DNA of 9,290 nt from positions 1 to 9,290 of the forward strand of contig JAUHWE010000142.1 in assembly GCA_030424825.1 (NCBI GenBank), read 5' to 3'. This stretch comes from Verrucomicrobiia bacterium. Its GTDB lineage: Bacteria > Verrucomicrobiota > Verrucomicrobiia > Opitutales > Opitutaceae. The notes beneath the pieces were generated by a model. It was given only the letters and a program-made list of their open reading frames with translations, made no database searches and had not been told where the DNA came from. This document shows positions 8,601 to 9,290 of the stretch, in pieces. Positions within the stretch are counted from its first letter, which is position 1; each line of letters begins with the position of its first letter. A program made the translations under genes and the position numbers.

Positions 8601-9290
8601 AACCCAGCGCCCTCCGCCACCTCGAAGTCATAGACCCTTGCTTTGATCTCGTTACTCTCGAACGACGCAGTCTCTGATTCAACCTCCCAGCGAATCGTAT
8701 TCATTCCTTCATACAATGGGACGGTGTTTACGATCTCCCTGTCATCGGTGCCAATTCCACCAGTTTCATTAAAGAGCTCGATCCCATTGACAAGCGTTCG
8801 AAGCGACGGAGCACCGCTATTTCTGATTTTGAACGACAGTATGCCAGGCCCATCTAAGTACATCTCAAGCCAACCAACGCCATTCTCCTCGACCGCCTTC
8901 CAAAGCCATTCCTGTCCAATATAGCCACGTACTAGCTCGAAACCCGCGTTTCCAATTCCCGTTTTCCACTTGTGGGGTTTAATGTCATCGTCATCCGCAT
9001 ACATAGCCACCAAATGCGCGTGATCCCGTAGAGTCAATTCGACCGGATTGTCATCGCCATTCGCGTATCCACCCCAACCGAGAAATACTCTATCCTCAAC
9101 CTCCTTAGCGTTCAAAATTACCGTATCGCCTTTAGCATATTTAGACTTTCGCGGGCTGATCGATACGTTTGCATCATCACGAACCTGCAAAGCGATCCCT
9201 TCGCTTACCTTCAATCCATATAATCCTAGCCCACCACGATCATATGCCTCCCAGCGAATCGCGTGCGATCTATTTTCATTGAAGTCGAAT
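5210..9290 (-). CDS. Giant InlB-type B-repeat surface/secreted protein, 5' end outside window (C-terminal 1359 residues)
   Basis: Open frame from the right edge to the TGA at 5210-5212. A TTG at 9212-9214 can serve as a start, but the frame stays open upstream to the edge and the residues there (HAIRW, then GLYGLKV) continue a module. The true start therefore lies outside and this is a 5'-partial gene. Six divergent InlB-type B-repeats (8996-9196, 8399-8602, 7808-7999, 7211-7429, 6629-6832, 6047-6253) alternate with six larger beta modules. Four of those carry GPGhLSF-like motifs (DGPGILSF, DGPGVLSF, VGPGVFSF, EGPGRLAF). The last 143 residues form a distinct C-terminal region with an acidic DWDNDG loop. 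No catalytic motif, transmembrane helix, LPXTG or PEP-CTERM signal is visible. It is probably exported, but the signal peptide would lie outside the window. B-repeat proteins are usually adhesive or structural, so a role in adhesion, matrix or polysaccharide binding is inference. The frame and repeat family are secure; the function is not. Confidence 0.93.
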   Translation of the reverse strand, partial: FDFNENRSHAIRWEAYDRGGLGLYGLKVSEGIALQVRDDANVSISPRKSKYAKGDTVILNAKEVEDRVFLGWGGYANGDDNPVELTLRDHAHLVAMYADDDDIKPHKWKTGIGNAGFELVRGYIGQEWLWKAVEENGVGWLEMYLDGPGILSFKIRNSGAPSLRTLVNGIELFNETGGIGTDDREIVNTVPLYEGMNTIRWEVESETASFESNEIKARVYDFEVAEGAGLLVSEAEGGSVEIWPTKDIYEIGENVSLRASPRAGFEHLGWTGDVESTENEITITLDKTYLVKPIFGGRIDHSGHLWSIGGTNAWKVQDTLGQEIPILSITGMDRSRTIDYYGWVEAEFDGPGVLSFESYRGHGYLTIFLDGEELEFDTMEAWSTHVVSISDGTHSVRWRAQSSTNSSASVDDESGIRNIRYESGYAFNYPSETFGGEVQISVESGVHPEGTVITGAVNPLDGYVFNGWGEESLGNAGEFSITLNQAYELKPQFVIESLGDVPVSDFEIGGESKWKWGKNEDGDYYLTNPSPAAAGGWIEFSVVGPGVFSFYLVKHEQLTGYDETRVYLNDRSRKIYRPNREDAARELVDLNVDEGEHRIRILNQSDTVTFAENFDFDEGYELELGQNASGTIVSSHGEGIYQLGERIELTADPVDGYVFDRWRLDANGESIEYVEETISIELAGHTRVSAYYHWSTEEGLFYTAGLTSAFSEDLTDKVEGRSSSRIVGIDSPSSYLPFDRLVEMEDHFGIRFWAKAVNGTLEMQNLETSDWEEVLVDSGWMHFEYFFESPWQKDLIRFRVRSTDGVPIVHIDGFEAFPALKIEPSTVGGSVQLEPDKTLFKVGEEVALKAIPDEGNDFLGWFGALEITSTDASFTVEKTGFSRAYFTQKQSFLEDEVAYYGESVWEESNEALTATLTEPGIVGLVRNFEGPGRLAFQLQSILQESGSLKVYLDDALVFECERYDSCDTEFFEIRGQEGDQLRIELELLDDRYYFPGVEISLSLSNWSFQPGFELKIDPPGGGSVLVLTPHKERYDIGETVNVSLLVEDGVDFHGWTGDLEGQSESFDIVMSDDLAGGPILTKQFSHGGFLYTTPMDGQWYVVGGSLYSHNPTLNEMRPAILRTKVNGMGVLSFDWIQDYGSGSTSVAIFKVTVDGQVVLEGNASDDRLFRESILIGPGEHVVEFQYVDNRDDNSWSSPSGSFWAQIRNVQFYKPMGDKEKNVYHWLSCAMGVVDMSEMPLMLAFDWDNDGFTGFEEALYGLDPFAGNEGPFGYLVDVESGAESRASVWFTKHRTGDHLHHQIEASFDLENWLAIDDFSLDAAKTSIELDNGFDAHLFDFAMPEEAKAVYFRFGINSDIE
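6047..9196 (-). repeat. Six diverged InlB-type B-repeats alternating with beta modules (first giant gene)
   Basis: In protein order the small repeats lie at about 8996-9196, 8399-8602, 7808-7999, 7211-7429, 6629-6832 and 6047-6253. The clearest are the second (GGSVEIWPTKDIYEIGENV, then GWTGDVE), the fifth (GGSVQLEPDKTLFKVGEEV, then GWFGALE) and the sixth (GGGSVLVLTPHKERYDIGET, then GWTGDLEG). Starts are spaced about 570-600 nt apart. The intervening modules are about 115-135 residues. Four of them hold the GPG-h-L-S/A-F motif, and several hold a YLDD / FLDG / TVDG strand followed by GxHxxR. The sixth has the variant NGMGVLSF. Boundaries were set by eye. Confidence 0.87.
6833..7210 (-). other. 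Variant beta module resembling a carbohydrate-binding jelly roll
   Basis: This is the fourth large module of the first giant protein, about 126 residues between its fourth and fifth B-repeats. Unlike its neighbours it lacks the GPG-x-LSF motif. It has FGIRFWAKAVNG, a GWMHFEYFF strand, LIRFRVRS and the closing strand VHIDGFEAF. This W-x-h-x-F-x-F ... h-x-F ... h-x-IDxh order resembles the second half of CBM4/9/22-like jelly rolls. I see no diagnostic binding residues, so sugar binding is only a possibility. It may equally be a diverged copy of the common module, since module four of the neighbouring protein ends with a similar ILDGFDF strand. Confidence 0.45.

Noticed and set aside
9212..9214. 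TTG as the genuine start of the first giant gene
   Set aside because: The same frame is open to the window edge and the upstream residues continue the module pattern. No signal peptide follows the TTG.
1..9290. CRISPR array or recent tandem DNA repeats suggested by the periodic layout
   Set aside because: The periodicity is at protein level with a ~0.5-0.65 kb unit. No short direct repeats with uniform spacers exist, and shared DNA words are about 15 nt at most among those noticed.
1..9290. Possible glycoside hydrolase, protease or other enzyme domain in the giant proteins
   Set aside because: Reading both translations, every segment fits a B-repeat, a beta module, the signal peptide or the C-terminal region; no catalytic motif was recognised. 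One could still lie outside the window.

Overview
The window lies inside two very large protein-coding genes on the minus strand. There is essentially nothing else in it. Gene 1 enters at the right edge (9290) already in frame and stops at 5210, so its C-terminal 1359 residues are visible. Gene 2 starts at about 5156 and runs off the left edge, so its N-terminal 1718 residues are visible. I translated gene 2 codon by codon and found no stop between 5213 and position 3. The genes are 53 nt apart with that start, or overlap by 4 nt if an upstream ATG at 5213 is used. They look like consecutive genes of one operon transcribed from right to left.

Both products have the same architecture. A small beta repeat of about 55-75 residues, with the look of the divergent InlB B-repeat / Listeria-Bacteroides repeat superfamily (GGxVxhxP...Y..GE.V.L.A.P..G..F.GW.GD), alternates with a larger beta-rich module of about 105-140 residues. 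Many of the larger modules carry a G-P-G-h-L-S-F motif followed by a VYLDG / FYIDG strand and a GxHxhRW strand. One cycle is about 160-220 residues (0.49-0.67 kb). Six B-repeats are visible in gene 1 and eight in gene 2. Gene 1 ends in a single Ca-loop-like segment (DWDNDGFTGFEEALYGLDP) and a closing beta domain with a Q-I-E-A-S-x-D-L-x-N-W signature. Gene 2 begins with a Sec-type signal peptide. No catalytic domain is visible. The proteins look like exported, acidic, cysteine-poor structural, adhesive or ligand-binding proteins.

Organism: the combination of giant InlB-type repeat proteins, GPG-x-LSF modules and a D-x-D-x-DG...LDP plus EASxDLxNW C-terminus is what I associate with Verrucomicrobiota, especially marine Opitutae / Puniceicoccales relatives. 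GC is roughly in the mid-40s percent, judged from a few sampled lines. There is no convincing Shine-Dalgarno at the internal start. This assignment is an inference and was not tested by a search.

Layout: 1-5156 minus, gene 2 (3' end missing); 5157-5209, short spacer with a weak UACG-loop hairpin; 5210-9290 minus, gene 1 (5' end missing). No tRNA, rRNA, CRISPR, insertion sequence or convincing terminator was seen. The plus-strand reading frames are shadows of the two large genes.
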